A stretch of 64,000 bases of DNA from Rheinheimera sp. MM224 (GCF_947090785.1 NZ_OX352320.1:1302001-1366000), one strand, 5' to 3'; positions 24,781 through 36,609 are shown, counted from the stretch's first letter. The notes: generated from the letters alone by a model not told the origin. Program-made: numbers and translations.

Positions 24781-27700
24781 ATGCGTCTTAAGCAAATTAA
24801 ATTAGCGGGTTTTAAATCCTTCGTTGATCCTACCCAGGTGGCTTTTCCTGCTCAGATGACTGCTGTAGTGGGACCAAACGGCTGCGGTAAATCCAACGTG
24901 ATTGACGCTGTGCGTTGGGTGCTGGGTGAAAGCTCGGCGAAAAACCTGCGTGGTGATGCGATGACAGACGTTATCTTTAACGGCTCAACGCAGCGTAAAC
25001 CCGTGTCTCAGGCTTCTGTTGAACTGATGTTTGAAAACACCCAAGGCCGTTTGCAAGGCACGTTGGCCGATCGTAGTGAAATATCTATCAAACGTTTAGT
25101 GACGCGGGATGGCCAGTCGAATTATTTTCTTAACGGCACTAAATGCCGTCGCCGTGATATCACAGATATTTTCCTTGGCACAGGCTTAGGCCCACGCAGT
25201 TACGCCATTATCGAACAGGGCATGATTTCGCGACTGATTGAATCCAAGCCTGCTGACTTGCGTATTTTTATCGAAGAAGCGGCCGGCATATCCAAATACA
25301 AAGAACGTCGGCGCGAAACCGAAAACCGCATTAAACATACCCGCGAGAATTTAGACCGTTTATCTGACGTGCGGGAAGAACTGGGCAAAAACCTCGATAA
25401 ACTCAAACGTCAGGCTGCAGCTGCGGCACGTTTTAAAGAACTCAAAGCACAGGAGCGTAAGCTCAAAGCAGAATTGGCCTGTGTGAAATGGTTACACTTT
25501 CATGGCCTGCTGCAAAAAACCGAGCTGGACATTCAGCAGAAGCTGACCGAAATAGAACAGTTTCAGGCGGCTCAATCCGGTGATCAATTGCTGGTGCTGC
25601 AATTAAAAGAGCAGCAACAGGATTTACGTACTGAACAGCAGCAAGTGCAGCAGCAGTATTATCAGGTCGGTAATCAGATCACCCGCTTAGAGCAACAACA
25701 ACTGCACCAACGTCAGCGTCGTCAAAGCCTGACTGATGAATTACGTTCATTACAGCTAACCTTGCAGGAAGCCGACTCTTATATGGCGCAGCAGCAGGAG
25801 CAACTGGCAGAACTTGAATTCCAGCTTGAAAATGCAGCACCAGATAGTGAACTGAAACAAGAACAGTTTGAGAGCCTGACCGAACAAGCAGAGCAGGCTC
25901 ATGAACAACTGCTCAATGCCCAGAGTGCCTTACAGCAATGGCAGCAGCAGTTTTTTGCGCTGCAACAACAGCAGCAACAGAATCAGTTAAAAGCTCAGCA
26001 CAGCCAGCAGCAACAGCAGCAGTTACTGAACCGTATCAGCCAGTTACAGCAAGAATTATCACAGCTGGATGCTGTGGCCGATTCGAAAGCTGCAGAGCCA
26101 TTATTAGCCAAACAGCAAGAAACACAGCAGCAACTTGATCGACTGCAGCAGCAAAACACTGAAGCAGAACAGCGCTATCAGGCGTTGCAACTGGCGCAGC
26201 AGGAACGTAAACAGTTGCAGCTGGTGCGGCAAAGCGAATTAAAGCAGCTGAAAAATCAGCAGGACCAACTCAGTCAAATTCAGCAGCAGGTCAATAAACA
26301 GCAACAGCAGCTGTTAAAGCAGCTGGAGATTGAACCCAAATGGGCCAAGGCTGTGAGTCTGGTGTTGGGTGAGCTTCAACATGCGACAGTCGAGCATGCG
26401 ACAGCAGAGCAGAGACTAGACCACAGTTATGTGTCTGCCAGCGAGATTAATGCCCAGGCCGGTACTTTAGCCGCAGTGATACGTTCAGGCTTGTATCCGG
26501 ACTCTTTCCATAGCGTGTTGCTGGCCGATAACATTGAACAAGCCAAAGCAAAACAAAAACAGTTGCAACCCCAGCAGTCCGTGATTTGTGCTGAAGGCAT
26601 CTGGTTTGGCAGCAACTGGCAACTGGTGCCGGGGCAAGCGGCTTCTGATAATTACTTAACACGGCAACAGCAATTGCTGGAACTGGCAGAACAAATCCAG
26701 CAGCTTGAACAGCAATTTGCCGCAGAGCAGCACATCGAAGCGCAATCCGATGCTGAACTCGCAACCAGTAAACAGCAGTGGCAACAAAGCCAACAGCAAC
26801 TGCATCAGACAAAAGATCAGCTGCAAAAAATCAACACTGACCTTTTATTGCTGCAACAACAGCAGCAACTGCAGCAGCAAAGACGATTGCAGGCATCTAC
26901 AGAGCTGACAGCTCAGCAGCAGGATTTTGAACTGTTAAGCCTGCAACTTGATGAGCTGGAGCAACAATCCGAAGCGCTGGATGAACAGTATCAGGCACAA
27001 AAGGCCAAAGAATGGCAGTTGCAGCAACAACAGACGCAAAGCCAACAGCAGCATCAGCAACTGAAACAACAGCAAGACTCTGTGCGCCAGCAACTGCAAC
27101 AATTGCAGCTGGAACAACAAAGTGCACAAAAGCAGTTAAGTTTCAGCCAGCAGAATTTACAGCGTAGCCAGCAACAACAACAGCAACTGCAGCAGCGCCA
27201 CCAATTAGTGCAGGATCAACTGGCTGAAGTGTCAGAACCCGATGGTGAGCAACACGAAACTTTACAGTTGTTGCTGGAACAACGTGCTGAAGTTGAACTT
27301 TTAGTGCAGCAAAAAGCCGAAGCTTTACATTCATTAGAGGAAAAGTTGCGTCAGGCCGAACAAGGCCATCAGGGCGTGGCGCATTTATTAACGCAAAAGC
27401 AAAAAGAATTAGCCGATTTCCAGTTAAGCGCCGAAGGCTACAGAGTGCGTGCCAACAATATGCTGGAACAGCTCACTGAACTGCAGGTGAACTTTAAAGA
27501 GCTGAGTGAAACACTACCAGCCGAAGCGAACGAGCAGGAATGGCAGCAGCAACTGGAAAAAACACAGGATTCAGTGTCACGTTTGGGTCCTATTAACCTG
27601 GCTGCTATTGAAGAATTTGAGCAACAGGATGAGCGCAAGCAGTATCTGGACGCGCAGCATCAGGATTTAGTCTCAGCATTAGAAACGCTTGAAACTGCTA

Positions 27701-28196
27701 TCCGTAAAATTGACCGGGAAACCCGGCAGAAATTTAAAGAAACCTTTGAGCAGGTCAATGAAGGCTTGCAAACTTTGTTTCCAAAAGTCTTTGGTGGAGG
27801 TAGTGCCTATCTTGATTTAACCGAAGAAGATCTGTTAGAAACAGGTGTAACTATCATGGCGAGACCGCCAGGGAAAAAAACAGTACAATTCACTTACTCT
27901 CGGGTGGTGAAAAAGCGCTAACCGCTTTATCATTGGTGTTTTCGATTTTTCGATTAAATCCGGCACCTTTTTGCATGTTGGATGAAGTTGATGCACCTTT
28001 GGATGATGCAAACGTCGGCAGATTTTGTAATCTGGTACGGGAAATGTCTGAAACTGTGCAATTTATTTATATCAGTCACAATAAAATTGCTATGGAAATG
28101 GCGGCACAATTAATGGGGGTGACCATGCAGGAGCCCGGTGTGTCGAGAGTTGTGGCTGTAGATGTGGAAGATGCCGTGAAAATGGCACAAGCCTAA
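24781..28196 (+). pseudogene. smc: Chromosome segregation ATPase SMC with an apparent one-base frameshift
   Basis: SMC organises and segregates the chromosome with ScpA and ScpB. The N-terminal head has Walker A GPNGCGKSN (residues 31-39). A long, extraordinarily Gln-rich coiled coil follows, with a hinge near residues 520-620. The frame breaks at a run of seven A (27874-27880): the first frame ends at 27921 after RVVKKR. With one more A the text continues as [20 protein letters not shown] (the ABC signature). It then runs on through [13 protein letters not shown] (Walker B) to the stop at 28196, about 1138 residues in all. The downstream part is perfectly preserved, so this is either a homopolymer sequencing error, a very recent mutation or slippage decoding. 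zipA and ligA follow. Confidence 0.88.
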
Positions 28197-28215
28197 AAAC
28201 TAAAAGGTAAAAGAG

Positions 28216-29055
28216 ATGGCTGAGGAATTACGTTTAGTCTTGATTGTTTTGGGTGTGTTGGGTATCAGCGCTTTAGCTTTACATGGCTGGTGGACAGTCC
28301 GGAAAAATAATAAGGACATCAGCAAATACGATGTAGATGCTTCTGCAAATTCAGGCCCGAAAGGGGATGGATTTGATGAGCTGGGGATAGGCCGCAAGCG
28401 TGTATTGCAACCGGGTGAAAAGCCGCAACCTAAACCTGCGCCAACATTAGCGCCAAAAGCCAATAAATTACGTGAACCAGTGAAGGTGCGTCGTGAGCCT
28501 GAATTAAACGAGCCGTCGCTGGATATGGGCAGCTTTTCTGCCACAGACGAACCTTATGCTGAAGCTGTAGCTGAAGAGCAACAGGCAGCTTACGAAGCTG
28601 AAAAAGATCAAAGCGCTCAGGCGCCAGCTAACGAAGTGTTGATCCTGTACGTATTGCTGCCAGAAGGTGAGGATATTAACGGTTCCCTGTTATTGCCTTC
28701 GTTACTGACCTTAGGCTTTAAATACGGTGAAATGAATATTTTCCACCGTTTCCAGGATAACGCAGGTTCGGGCGAAGTGCTGTTTTCTTTGGCCAATATG
28801 TTTAATCCAGGCACCTTCGATTTGGAAGACATGGATAAAATGAATACCCGTGGTTTAAGTCTGTTTATGACCTTGCCAGGGCCTGGCGAAGCCTTACAGA
28901 ACTTCAACCTGATGCACAGTGCTGCAAAGAAACTGGCTGACGAATTTGGTGGTCAGGTACTGGATGGTCAACGTTCAGTGCTGACAGTACAAACAGTGCG
29001 CCATTATGTGGAAAAAATCCGCGAGTTTCAGCGTCAACGCCTGATCCACGGTTAA
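28216..29055 (+). CDS. zipA: Cell division protein ZipA
   Basis: A 279-residue division protein anchoring FtsZ to the inner membrane. The N-terminal membrane helix lies at about 5-25 (LRLVLIVLGVLGISALALHG). A charged then Pro-rich linker follows (about 30-130), and the C-terminal FtsZ-binding domain begins near VLILYVLLPEGEDINGSLLL and includes GLSLFMTLPGPGEA. The order smc-zipA-ligA is typical of related gammaproteobacteria. It starts 20 bp after smc and ends at a terminator. Confidence 0.94.
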   Translation: MAEELRLVLIVLGVLGISALALHGWWTVRKNNKDISKYDVDASANSGPKGDGFDELGIGRKRVLQPGEKPQPKPAPTLAPKANKLREPVKVRREPELNEPSLDMGSFSATDEPYAEAVAEEQQAAYEAEKDQSAQAPANEVLILYVLLPEGEDINGSLLLPSLLTLGFKYGEMNIFHRFQDNAGSGEVLFSLANMFNPGTFDLEDMDKMNTRGLSLFMTLPGPGEALQNFNLMHSAAKKLADEFGGQVLDGQRSVLTVQTVRHYVEKIREFQRQRLIHG

Positions 29056-29072
29056 TGCAATCATCATGTTAA

Positions 29073-29102
29073 AGAGGCCCCGTTTTCGGGGCTTCTCTAT
29101 TT
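29073..29102 (+). terminator. Terminator after zipA
   Basis: Stem gaggccccg / cggggcttctc with a tttt loop, followed by tatttta. It would reduce read-through from zipA into ligA. Confidence 0.75.
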
Positions 29103-29112
29103 TAGAATTTAA

Positions 29113-31176
<2,064 letters not shown>

Positions 31177-31177
31177 A

Positions 31178-31633
31178 ATGTCGCAGTTTTATCCTTTATT
31201 GGATAAGTATGGCCTGACCCGGATCCCACTGCGTTTTTACGCCGTGCTGTTATTGGTGTTAAGGCCTTATATTCTGTGGATTTTAGTGCTGACTATGCCA
31301 GAAGGCGGCGATAAATTACTGGCTGCTGTGTATCCCAAAAGTAACGACTTCTTAACCGCTTGTCTGATTTGTGCGCCTTTGTTGCTGGTAGTGGCCGCAC
31401 TGAGTCAACGCAAAGACAAGGGCCACCAGGGCTGGTTCAAATTATGGCGGCAAAGTCGTTGGATCATGTTGGCAGTTGTCGCCACAGATTTGGTGCATAG
31501 TCTGACTCACTTACCTAACTATGTGATGTTAAAGGCGCCCTGGTTACTGCTCTCACCTTTTTTATTGGTACTTAGTTTGTGGTGGTTATTAAAGAACCCT
31601 GTAATGAAACAGATTGTCACTGAGTGGCCTTAA
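31178..31633 (+). CDS. DUF2919 (YfeZ-like) membrane protein
   Basis: A 151-residue inner membrane protein with four hydrophobic segments. RFYAVLLLVLRPYILWIL and a Trp-rich mid part (WFKLWRQSRWIML) suit DUF2919/YfeZ, whose function is unknown. The ATG lies right behind the ligA stop codon (TGAAATG), so it is probably translated from the same mRNA. Its stop is 7 bp from the end of the convergent receiver/TPR gene, with no terminator between. Confidence 0.7.
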   Translation: MSQFYPLLDKYGLTRIPLRFYAVLLLVLRPYILWILVLTMPEGGDKLLAAVYPKSNDFLTACLICAPLLLVVAALSQRKDKGHQGWFKLWRQSRWIMLAVVATDLVHSLTHLPNYVMLKAPWLLLSPFLLVLSLWWLLKNPVMKQIVTEWP

Positions 31634-31640
31634 CTCTGCT

Positions 31641-33257
31641 TTAAATAGCAATTTTCTGCTGGCTTTGCAGCTGTTGCCAGCGTTTTTGCTGCTCTTCATT
31701 CAGCTTGGCTTTGGACAGCATGACTTCACATTGCAACCGCAGTTCTTCGGTTTGAATGGAAGCATCAATATTTTCTGTCGAGCGCAATGACTGCAGTAAG
31801 TTCAGCGCTATACTCACATTACCAGGCATGATGTTAAAGGCCTGAATAAAAGCGGTCAGAGCCTGATGCAACTGGCCTCTTTCGTACAGCAGCACTGCGT
31901 TGTTGTTAAACTCCCTTGGGCCCATAGGTAAGCTTTCGCGTTCCTGCTGCTCTTGTTTGAGGTAGGTCAGAAAAACCGGATCTGCGTTTTTCAGTTTAGT
32001 TTCATCTTGTGTCAGTTGCCTCAGTAACTCACGGGAACTGCTTAATAAACCCACTTCATGCAAAGCTTTGGCTTTATCCAGAATATCTTCAGCGCCTTGA
32101 GTTACAGGGCTTTTATCCAGAGCCAGTAACAGCTGTTTAGCTTTTTCTATCTGGTCTTTTAAATAATAAATCCGTGCCTGCACCACCACTTGCTGTTCTT
32201 CTTTACGCTGATCCGGAAACAACTGGCGCATATTGCTTAGAGTGTCATTGGCTACTTTGGATAAACGGGTGGTTTGTTCTTCTTCATCCACACTTAAGGC
32301 GTAATCAATGGAAGCGCGAGCCAGATTCAAATACAGATCAGGCTGCTCGTAAATAGAAAAACGGGCAAAACGCAGCAGATCTTTGGCCGCCTTAAACTGG
32401 TGTTCATAGTCATGAGTTAAGCGTGATAAATGCATCAGCTTTTGCTGGCGCATTAAATTACGTGGTGCCATATCTGCCGCCTGCAGCAACTCGGTCTGGG
32501 CTTTTTTATACATTTGCTGGCGCAGATGTATATCTGATAGCAAATCTAAAGCTGCCAGTTTCAAATCTGCTTTGTGTAATAAAGGTTGCAACAGAGCTGT
32601 AGCTTCAGAGTATCGTTCACGCTGAATCAAACAGCGCGCTAATCCCAGTTTGACCCAATGCTGGTTTTCATTGTGGACCAGGCTACTGTAAAACTGCTCG
32701 CCTTCAGTCCAGCGACCCGCTTGTTGCAATATCTCGCCTTTGATTTTCAGCAGCATAGAGTTGTATTTAGGCTGATACCCCTGTTCCAGCCATTGATCCA
32801 GTTGCTTCAAAGCAGGATCAGTCTTTTTTTGATCCATCAGACTGTACAAAGGTCGGAATAAGTTTTTACGCTGGACTGTGCGGTCGATACGGGCTTTTAA
32901 GTCTTTAATGGCGTAAGGCTTCACCATAAATTCGTCTGGCTGCAACTCTAAAACACTGTGCACCAGGCTAGGGTCTGTCTCAGCGCTGATAAAAATAAAG
33001 CCGGTGCTGTGGCGGAATAAATTACGAGCCTTTAATTCCTGATAGAGCTGATAACCATCTTTGCCATTTAAATTAAAGGAGCAGATGATTAAATCAAAGG
33101 ATTTGTCGCGACACTGAGTTAAAGCTATGGCGGAGTTTTCCGCATAGGTGAAACTGGTGTATCCCAGCGTTTCCAAAGCATAACGCAGATAATTCTGAGT
33201 TAAAGGCTGTTCATCTACAACCAGTATCTGGATGTCCTTATTAAGTTTTACTGCCAT
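31641..33257 (-). CDS. Degenerate receiver domain fused to TPR repeats
   Basis: About 538 residues. Residues 1-120 form a CheY-like receiver: ILVVDEQPLTQNYLRYALE, the central strand LIICSFNLNGKDGYQLY, then FISAETD and MVKPYAIKDL with the conserved Lys. The position of the phospho-acceptor Asp reads CSFNL, so the usual Asp is absent, and the acidic pair is DE. The remaining 400 residues are helical TPR-like repeats. It is likely a protein-interaction regulator acting without normal phosphorylation. Similar receiver-TPR proteins occur in Alteromonadales. The start is the ATG at 33257 or the GTG at 33272; neither has a strong ribosome site. Confidence 0.78.
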   Translation of the reverse strand: MAVKLNKDIQILVVDEQPLTQNYLRYALETLGYTSFTYAENSAIALTQCRDKSFDLIICSFNLNGKDGYQLYQELKARNLFRHSTGFIFISAETDPSLVHSVLELQPDEFMVKPYAIKDLKARIDRTVQRKNLFRPLYSLMDQKKTDPALKQLDQWLEQGYQPKYNSMLLKIKGEILQQAGRWTEGEQFYSSLVHNENQHWVKLGLARCLIQRERYSEATALLQPLLHKADLKLAALDLLSDIHLRQQMYKKAQTELLQAADMAPRNLMRQQKLMHLSRLTHDYEHQFKAAKDLLRFARFSIYEQPDLYLNLARASIDYALSVDEEEQTTRLSKVANDTLSNMRQLFPDQRKEEQQVVVQARIYYLKDQIEKAKQLLLALDKSPVTQGAEDILDKAKALHEVGLLSSSRELLRQLTQDETKLKNADPVFLTYLKQEQQERESLPMGPREFNNNAVLLYERGQLHQALTAFIQAFNIMPGNVSIALNLLQSLRSTENIDASIQTEELRLQCEVMLSKAKLNEEQQKRWQQLQSQQKIAI

Positions 33258-33458
33258 AAATGAATGAGACACCTATTATCATTTCTATCAAATATAGCGA
33301 TTAAACAGCTAAAAAGCTCAATAATTCTTAAATGAATTCAATAGGTAGCATTTTTCTGAATTAGGAAAATTGAATATAAATGAAAAAATGGTAAAAATAT
33401 AATGAATAAAGTTATTTAAAACAATGTGTTAGGTGGTTTTAGTGTTTTCTATGAGGAG
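33258..33458. other. AT-rich intergenic stretch
   Basis: No gene seen. The sequence is very AT-rich near 33290-33420 and probably carries the promoter of the receiver/TPR gene. It ends at the tRNA remnants. Confidence 0.4.
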
Positions 33459-33520
33459 TGGTGGATGCTACTGGGATCGAATCATCGAGCCTATTCTTTG
33501 TGAAGAGTGGCGATGCTTTT
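33459..33520 (-). pseudogene. Decayed tRNA-Val remnant 1
   Basis: The 3' 25 bases (T arm, acceptor strand and CCA) are identical to the intact tRNA-Val genes downstream on the plus strand. The anticodon arm region is heavily diverged, though cgatgct is still recognisable, and the 5' half is lost. It lies at the 3' end of the tRNA array in transcription direction. Confidence 0.75.
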
Positions 33521-33534
33521 CTTTAAAGGGGTGA

Positions 33535-33595
33535 TGGTGGATGCTACTGGGATTGGATTAGCGAGTCTTGGGTTTTGTAAAGAGAGCGATGTTTT
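33535..33595 (-). pseudogene. Decayed tRNA-Val remnant 2
   Basis: The same acceptor and CCA end (tggtggatgctactggga) as the intact genes is followed by a diverged body. ttgtaa of the anticodon loop and gcgatg remain, but the arms no longer pair. It lies between remnant 1 and the last intact tRNA-Val. Confidence 0.75.
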
Positions 33596-33607
33596 TCGAA
33601 AAGGGGA

Positions 33608-33683
33608 TGGTGGATGCTACTGGGATCGAACCAGTGACCCTCGCCTTGTAAGGGCGATGCTCTCCCAGCTGAGCTAAGCATCC
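33608..33683 (-). tRNA. tRNA-Val (anticodon TAC)
   Basis: 76 nt including encoded CCA. Read on the minus strand it starts GGATGCTTAGCTCAGCTGGG. The anticodon stem-loop has loop CTTACAA (anticodon TAC), the T arm GGTTCGATCC is present, and the acceptor GGATGC pairs with GCATCC. It is the fourth and last intact copy in the array. Confidence 0.96.
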
Positions 33684-33724
33684 TGGGTGTTTTGTTTTAC
33701 ATCACTTACTTGTGAAGAAAGAGA

Positions 33725-33800
33725 TGGTGGATGCTACTGGGATCGAACCAGTGACCCTCGCCTTGTAAGGGCGATGCTCTCCCAGCTGAGCTAAGCATCC
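33725..33800 (-). tRNA. tRNA-Val (anticodon TAC)
   Basis: Identical in sequence to the copy at 33608-33683, 76 nt with CCA encoded; third copy in transcription order, separated by about 41 bp of unrelated spacer. Confidence 0.96.
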
Positions 33801-33837
33801 TGGGTATGTGTTTATTATGCAATTACATCAGAGAATA

Positions 33838-33913
33838 TGGTGGATGCTACTGGGATCGAACCAGTGACCCTCGCCTTGTAAGGGCGATGCTCTCCCAGCT
33901 GAGCTAAGCATCC
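33838..33913 (-). tRNA. tRNA-Val (anticodon TAC)
   Basis: Identical to the two preceding copies, 76 nt with CCA encoded; second in transcription order. Confidence 0.96.
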
Positions 33914-33970
33914 TGGGCATAACAACATGACTACAACGATTTAATCATCTTCTGGATAATTTCAAAAAGA

Positions 33971-34046
33971 TGGTGGATGCTACTGGGATCGAACCAGTGA
34001 CCCCCGCCTTGTAAGGGCGATGCTCTCCCGGCTGAGCTAAGCATCC
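33971..34046 (-). tRNA. tRNA-Val (anticodon TAC), first of the array
   Basis: 76 nt with CCA. It differs from the other three at two positions: CCGGGAGAGC in the D loop and GCGGGGGTC after the anticodon stem. Both changes are tolerated by the cloverleaf. It is the promoter-proximal gene. Confidence 0.96.
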
Positions 34047-34064
34047 ATCGTGTGGTCGGCCGTC

Positions 34065-34092
34065 ATTATAGGGGGCACGGTTTTTGTGTCAA
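34065..34092 (-). promoter_or_regulatory. Consensus promoter of the tRNA-Val array
   Basis: On the minus strand TTGACA (34087-34092), a 16-bp spacer and TATAAT (34065-34070), followed by a GC-rich discriminator (gacggccgac) typical of stringently controlled stable RNA promoters. The first tRNA begins 18 bp after the -10. Confidence 0.85.
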
Positions 34093-34230
34093 TAATATTT
34101 TTAGCTTTGTGAACTGTATGCTTTAAAAGTAAGCAGTTAAATCTTTTTCTGCATAGCACCTTCGGCCGTGCAATCACTGCCTTGCATTGGTACAATAGCG
34201 CCCAATTTTTTGGCCTTCAGTGGATTCATT

Positions 34231-35643
34231 ATGTCTATAGTTACTCGTTTCGCGCCAAGCCCTACAGGTTACCTGCACGTTGGTGGCGCCCGTACAGCCT
34301 TGTACAGCTGGCTGCATGCACGCAAAACCGGCGGTACTTTTATCCTTCGTATTGAAGATACCGATTTAGAGCGTTCATCGCAGGAATCTGTGGATGCCAT
34401 TTTAGAAGGTATGGAATGGTTAGGTCTGGAGTATGACGACGGCCCTTATTACCAAACCAAACGTTTTGATTTATATAAAGAAGTGGTTGCTCAGCTGTTA
34501 GCTGAAGGCAAAGCGTACAAATGCTTCTGTACTGTTGAAGAAGTAGATGCAATGCGCGAAGCGCAAATGGCTGCAGGTGAAAAACCAAAATACAACGGCA
34601 TGTGGCGTGACCGTACCGACCACCCAACAGACAAGCCTTATACCATTCGTTTTAAAAACCCACTGGATGGCGTAGTGGTGATTGACGATTTAATCAAAGG
34701 TCGCATTGAAATTGCCAATGCTGAGCTGGACGATTTAATCATTGCCCGCAGTGATGGCACTCCAACTTATAACCTGACTGTGGTTGTAGACGACTGGAAA
34801 ATGGGCATTACTCACGTCATTCGTGGTGATGACCATGTAAACAACACACCACGTCAGATGAATATTCTGGCCGCTTTAGGCGCAGAACTGCCGAAATACG
34901 CTCACGTGCCTATGATTTTAGGTGACGACGGCAAACGTTTGTCCAAACGTCATGGTGCTGTAGGCGTGATGCAATACCGTGACAACGGTTTCCTGCCAGA
35001 AGCTCTAATCAACTATTTAGTGCGTTTGGGCTGGTCTCATGGCGATCAGGAAATTTTCAGCAAAGAAGAACTGGTTCAGCTGTTTGACTTAAGCGACTGT
35101 AACCGTGCGCCTTCGGCTTTTAACACCGACAAGCTTGTTTGGTTAAACCAGCACTATATGAAAACTCTGGCGCCAGACTATGTTGCTAAACATTTAGCCT
35201 GGCATGTGGCCGATCAGAAGCTGGATATCAGCACTGGCCCGGCGCTGACTGAATTGGTGAAAGTGCAGGCTGAGCGGGTGAAAACCTTAAAAGAGCTGGT
35301 TGAAGTCAGCCGCTATTTCTACGAAGACTTCAGTGAGTTTGAAGAAAACGCTGCGAAAAAACACTTACGTCCTGTAGCCGCAGAACCGCTGGTTGCTGTT
35401 CAAGAAAAGCTGAATGAACTTCAGGATTGGTCAGTGGAAGCGTTACATAAAGCCATTAACGATGCCGCTGAAAGCTTAGGTTTAGGCATGGGCAAAGTAG
35501 GTATGCCTTTACGTGTGGCTGTAACAGGCGGTGGCAACTCACCAGCACTGGACGCAACACTGGCACTGATTGGCAAAGATCGTGTGTTAAAACGCATCAG
35601 CATGGCGCTGGAGTACATCAGCAACAGATCCAACGATCAATAA
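34231..35643 (+). CDS. gltX: Glutamyl-tRNA synthetase
   Basis: A 470-residue class I synthetase that charges tRNA-Glu. [18 protein letters not shown] carries the HIGH-type motif, KRLSKRHGA is the KMSKS motif, and [14 protein letters not shown] is typical. The ATG at 34231 ([13 protein letters not shown]) matches the family start; 21 residues of open frame upstream are not conserved-looking. Length agrees with E. coli GltX (471). It is divergent from the tRNA-Val array and followed by a hairpin. Confidence 0.97.
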   Translation: MSIVTRFAPSPTGYLHVGGARTALYSWLHARKTGGTFILRIEDTDLERSSQESVDAILEGMEWLGLEYDDGPYYQTKRFDLYKEVVAQLLAEGKAYKCFCTVEEVDAMREAQMAAGEKPKYNGMWRDRTDHPTDKPYTIRFKNPLDGVVVIDDLIKGRIEIANAELDDLIIARSDGTPTYNLTVVVDDWKMGITHVIRGDDHVNNTPRQMNILAALGAELPKYAHVPMILGDDGKRLSKRHGAVGVMQYRDNGFLPEALINYLVRLGWSHGDQEIFSKEELVQLFDLSDCNRAPSAFNTDKLVWLNQHYMKTLAPDYVAKHLAWHVADQKLDISTGPALTELVKVQAERVKTLKELVEVSRYFYEDFSEFEENAAKKHLRPVAAEPLVAVQEKLNELQDWSVEALHKAINDAAESLGLGMGKVGMPLRVAVTGGGNSPALDATLALIGKDRVLKRISMALEYISNRSNDQ

Positions 35644-35649
35644 ATTTGT

Positions 35650-35674
35650 AGGGGCGACCTTTATGGTCGCCCGT
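35650..35674 (+). terminator. Hairpin after gltX
   Basis: gggcgacc (35652-35659) pairs with ggtcgccc (35665-35672). The flank gtaggggcga recurs at 39368-39376, so this is a small dispersed hairpin that probably ends the gltX transcript, though the T tail is poor. Confidence 0.55.
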
Positions 35675-35801
35675 CTCTGGTTAAATGCGATGTCGGAATG
35701 GGTTTATCCTCGCCCGTCTCGCGTCAAAATCTGCTTTAGCAAGGCTGCATTCATTTGCAGCTGTCAAAATCATTTTCATTTTCTAAGAAGGGTTATACAA
35801 C

Positions 35802-36581
35802 ATGCGTTTAGTAGTCGCATTGTCAGCGGTACTGTTATGTTCAGCAGTCTCTGTTCAGGCACAGGAATTTAAGAAAATACATGGCGAAGAAGAAACAACT
35901 ATTCCGCCTTGGGGTGGTGATGTAGAAGTAGGGGTTGTGCTAAGCCGCGGTAATACCGAAGCGACAGCAGTAAGGACCAATGCTGAATTAAAGCATGAGC
36001 TGGAAGATTTCCGTAACAAGTACTTTATCCAAACCTTGTTGCAACGTAATACCCAAACCAACAGTGCTACAGGTGAAAAAGAAGACAACACCACAGGTCA
36101 ACGTGTGGGTGTCACAGCGCAAAGTAACTATAAGTTACACCGTTCAGACAGCAGTTTCTTTGGTCGTGCCTCTTATTTAAACGACCGTTTTGGTGCCTTC
36201 CGCGAACAATCGTCAGTGGCTGTGGGTTACGCCAATCGTTTATACGAAGACGGTCAGAACTACTTTGATTTCGAAACCGGTCCCGGTATCGCGTATGACA
36301 GACCGTCAGAAGGCGAAAGTAACTCTGGTATGATTTGGTACGCAGCGGGTAACTTTGAGTATCACTTCTCTGAAACCAGTAAGTTCAAACAAACTCTGGA
36401 ATACGCCATTTCGTTAGATGGTCATAACACCAGCTACACCAGCCGTAGCGCTATCACAGCTCAAATCAATAACGAGCTGGCGCTGCGTTTAAGCGTTAAT
36501 ATCAAGTACGACTCAGATGTTGGTGCAGATAAGAAAAGCACAGACTCTGAAACAGCAGCTTCAGTGGTGTATTCGTTCTAA
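35802..36581 (+). CDS. DUF481 outer membrane protein (YdiY-like)
   Basis: A 259-residue exported protein. The signal peptide is MRLVVALSAVLLCSAVSVQAQ and the rest is alternating beta strands, beginning GGDVEVGVVLSRGNTEA and ending SETAASVVYSF with the terminal Phe usual for outer membrane barrels. GNTE is a DUF481 hallmark (salt-induced outer membrane protein YdiY). The function is unknown. It stands alone and converges on serA, with two hairpins between. Confidence 0.86.
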   Translation: MRLVVALSAVLLCSAVSVQAQEFKKIHGEEETTIPPWGGDVEVGVVLSRGNTEATAVRTNAELKHELEDFRNKYFIQTLLQRNTQTNSATGEKEDNTTGQRVGVTAQSNYKLHRSDSSFFGRASYLNDRFGAFREQSSVAVGYANRLYEDGQNYFDFETGPGIAYDRPSEGESNSGMIWYAAGNFEYHFSETSKFKQTLEYAISLDGHNTSYTSRSAITAQINNELALRLSVNIKYDSDVGADKKSTDSETAASVVYSF

Positions 36582-36583
36582 AC

Positions 36584-36609
36584 AGTGTCAGAGCCTTGGC
36601 TCTGACACT
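36584..36609. repeat. gggtcagagc hairpin, copy 3
   Basis: Perfect 12-bp inverted repeat agtgtcagagcc-tt-ggctctgacact directly after the DUF481 gene stop codon; likely terminator. Confidence 0.8.

Noticed and set aside
26705..27334. Short Ala/Val- or Leu-rich reading frames on both strands inside smc
   Set aside because: They are shadows of the CAG/CAA-rich coiled-coil coding sequence.
27874..27881. Programmed -1 ribosomal frameshift site in smc
   Set aside because: The frame GGG AAA AAA ACA does not present a proper X XXY YYZ heptamer, and no downstream pseudoknot was evident; slippage of RNA polymerase or a sequencing error fits better.
27921..27933. Two separate genes for the SMC head halves (split SMC)
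   Set aside because: One added A in the A7 run restores a normal continuous SMC; the second part has no ribosome site or conserved start of its own.
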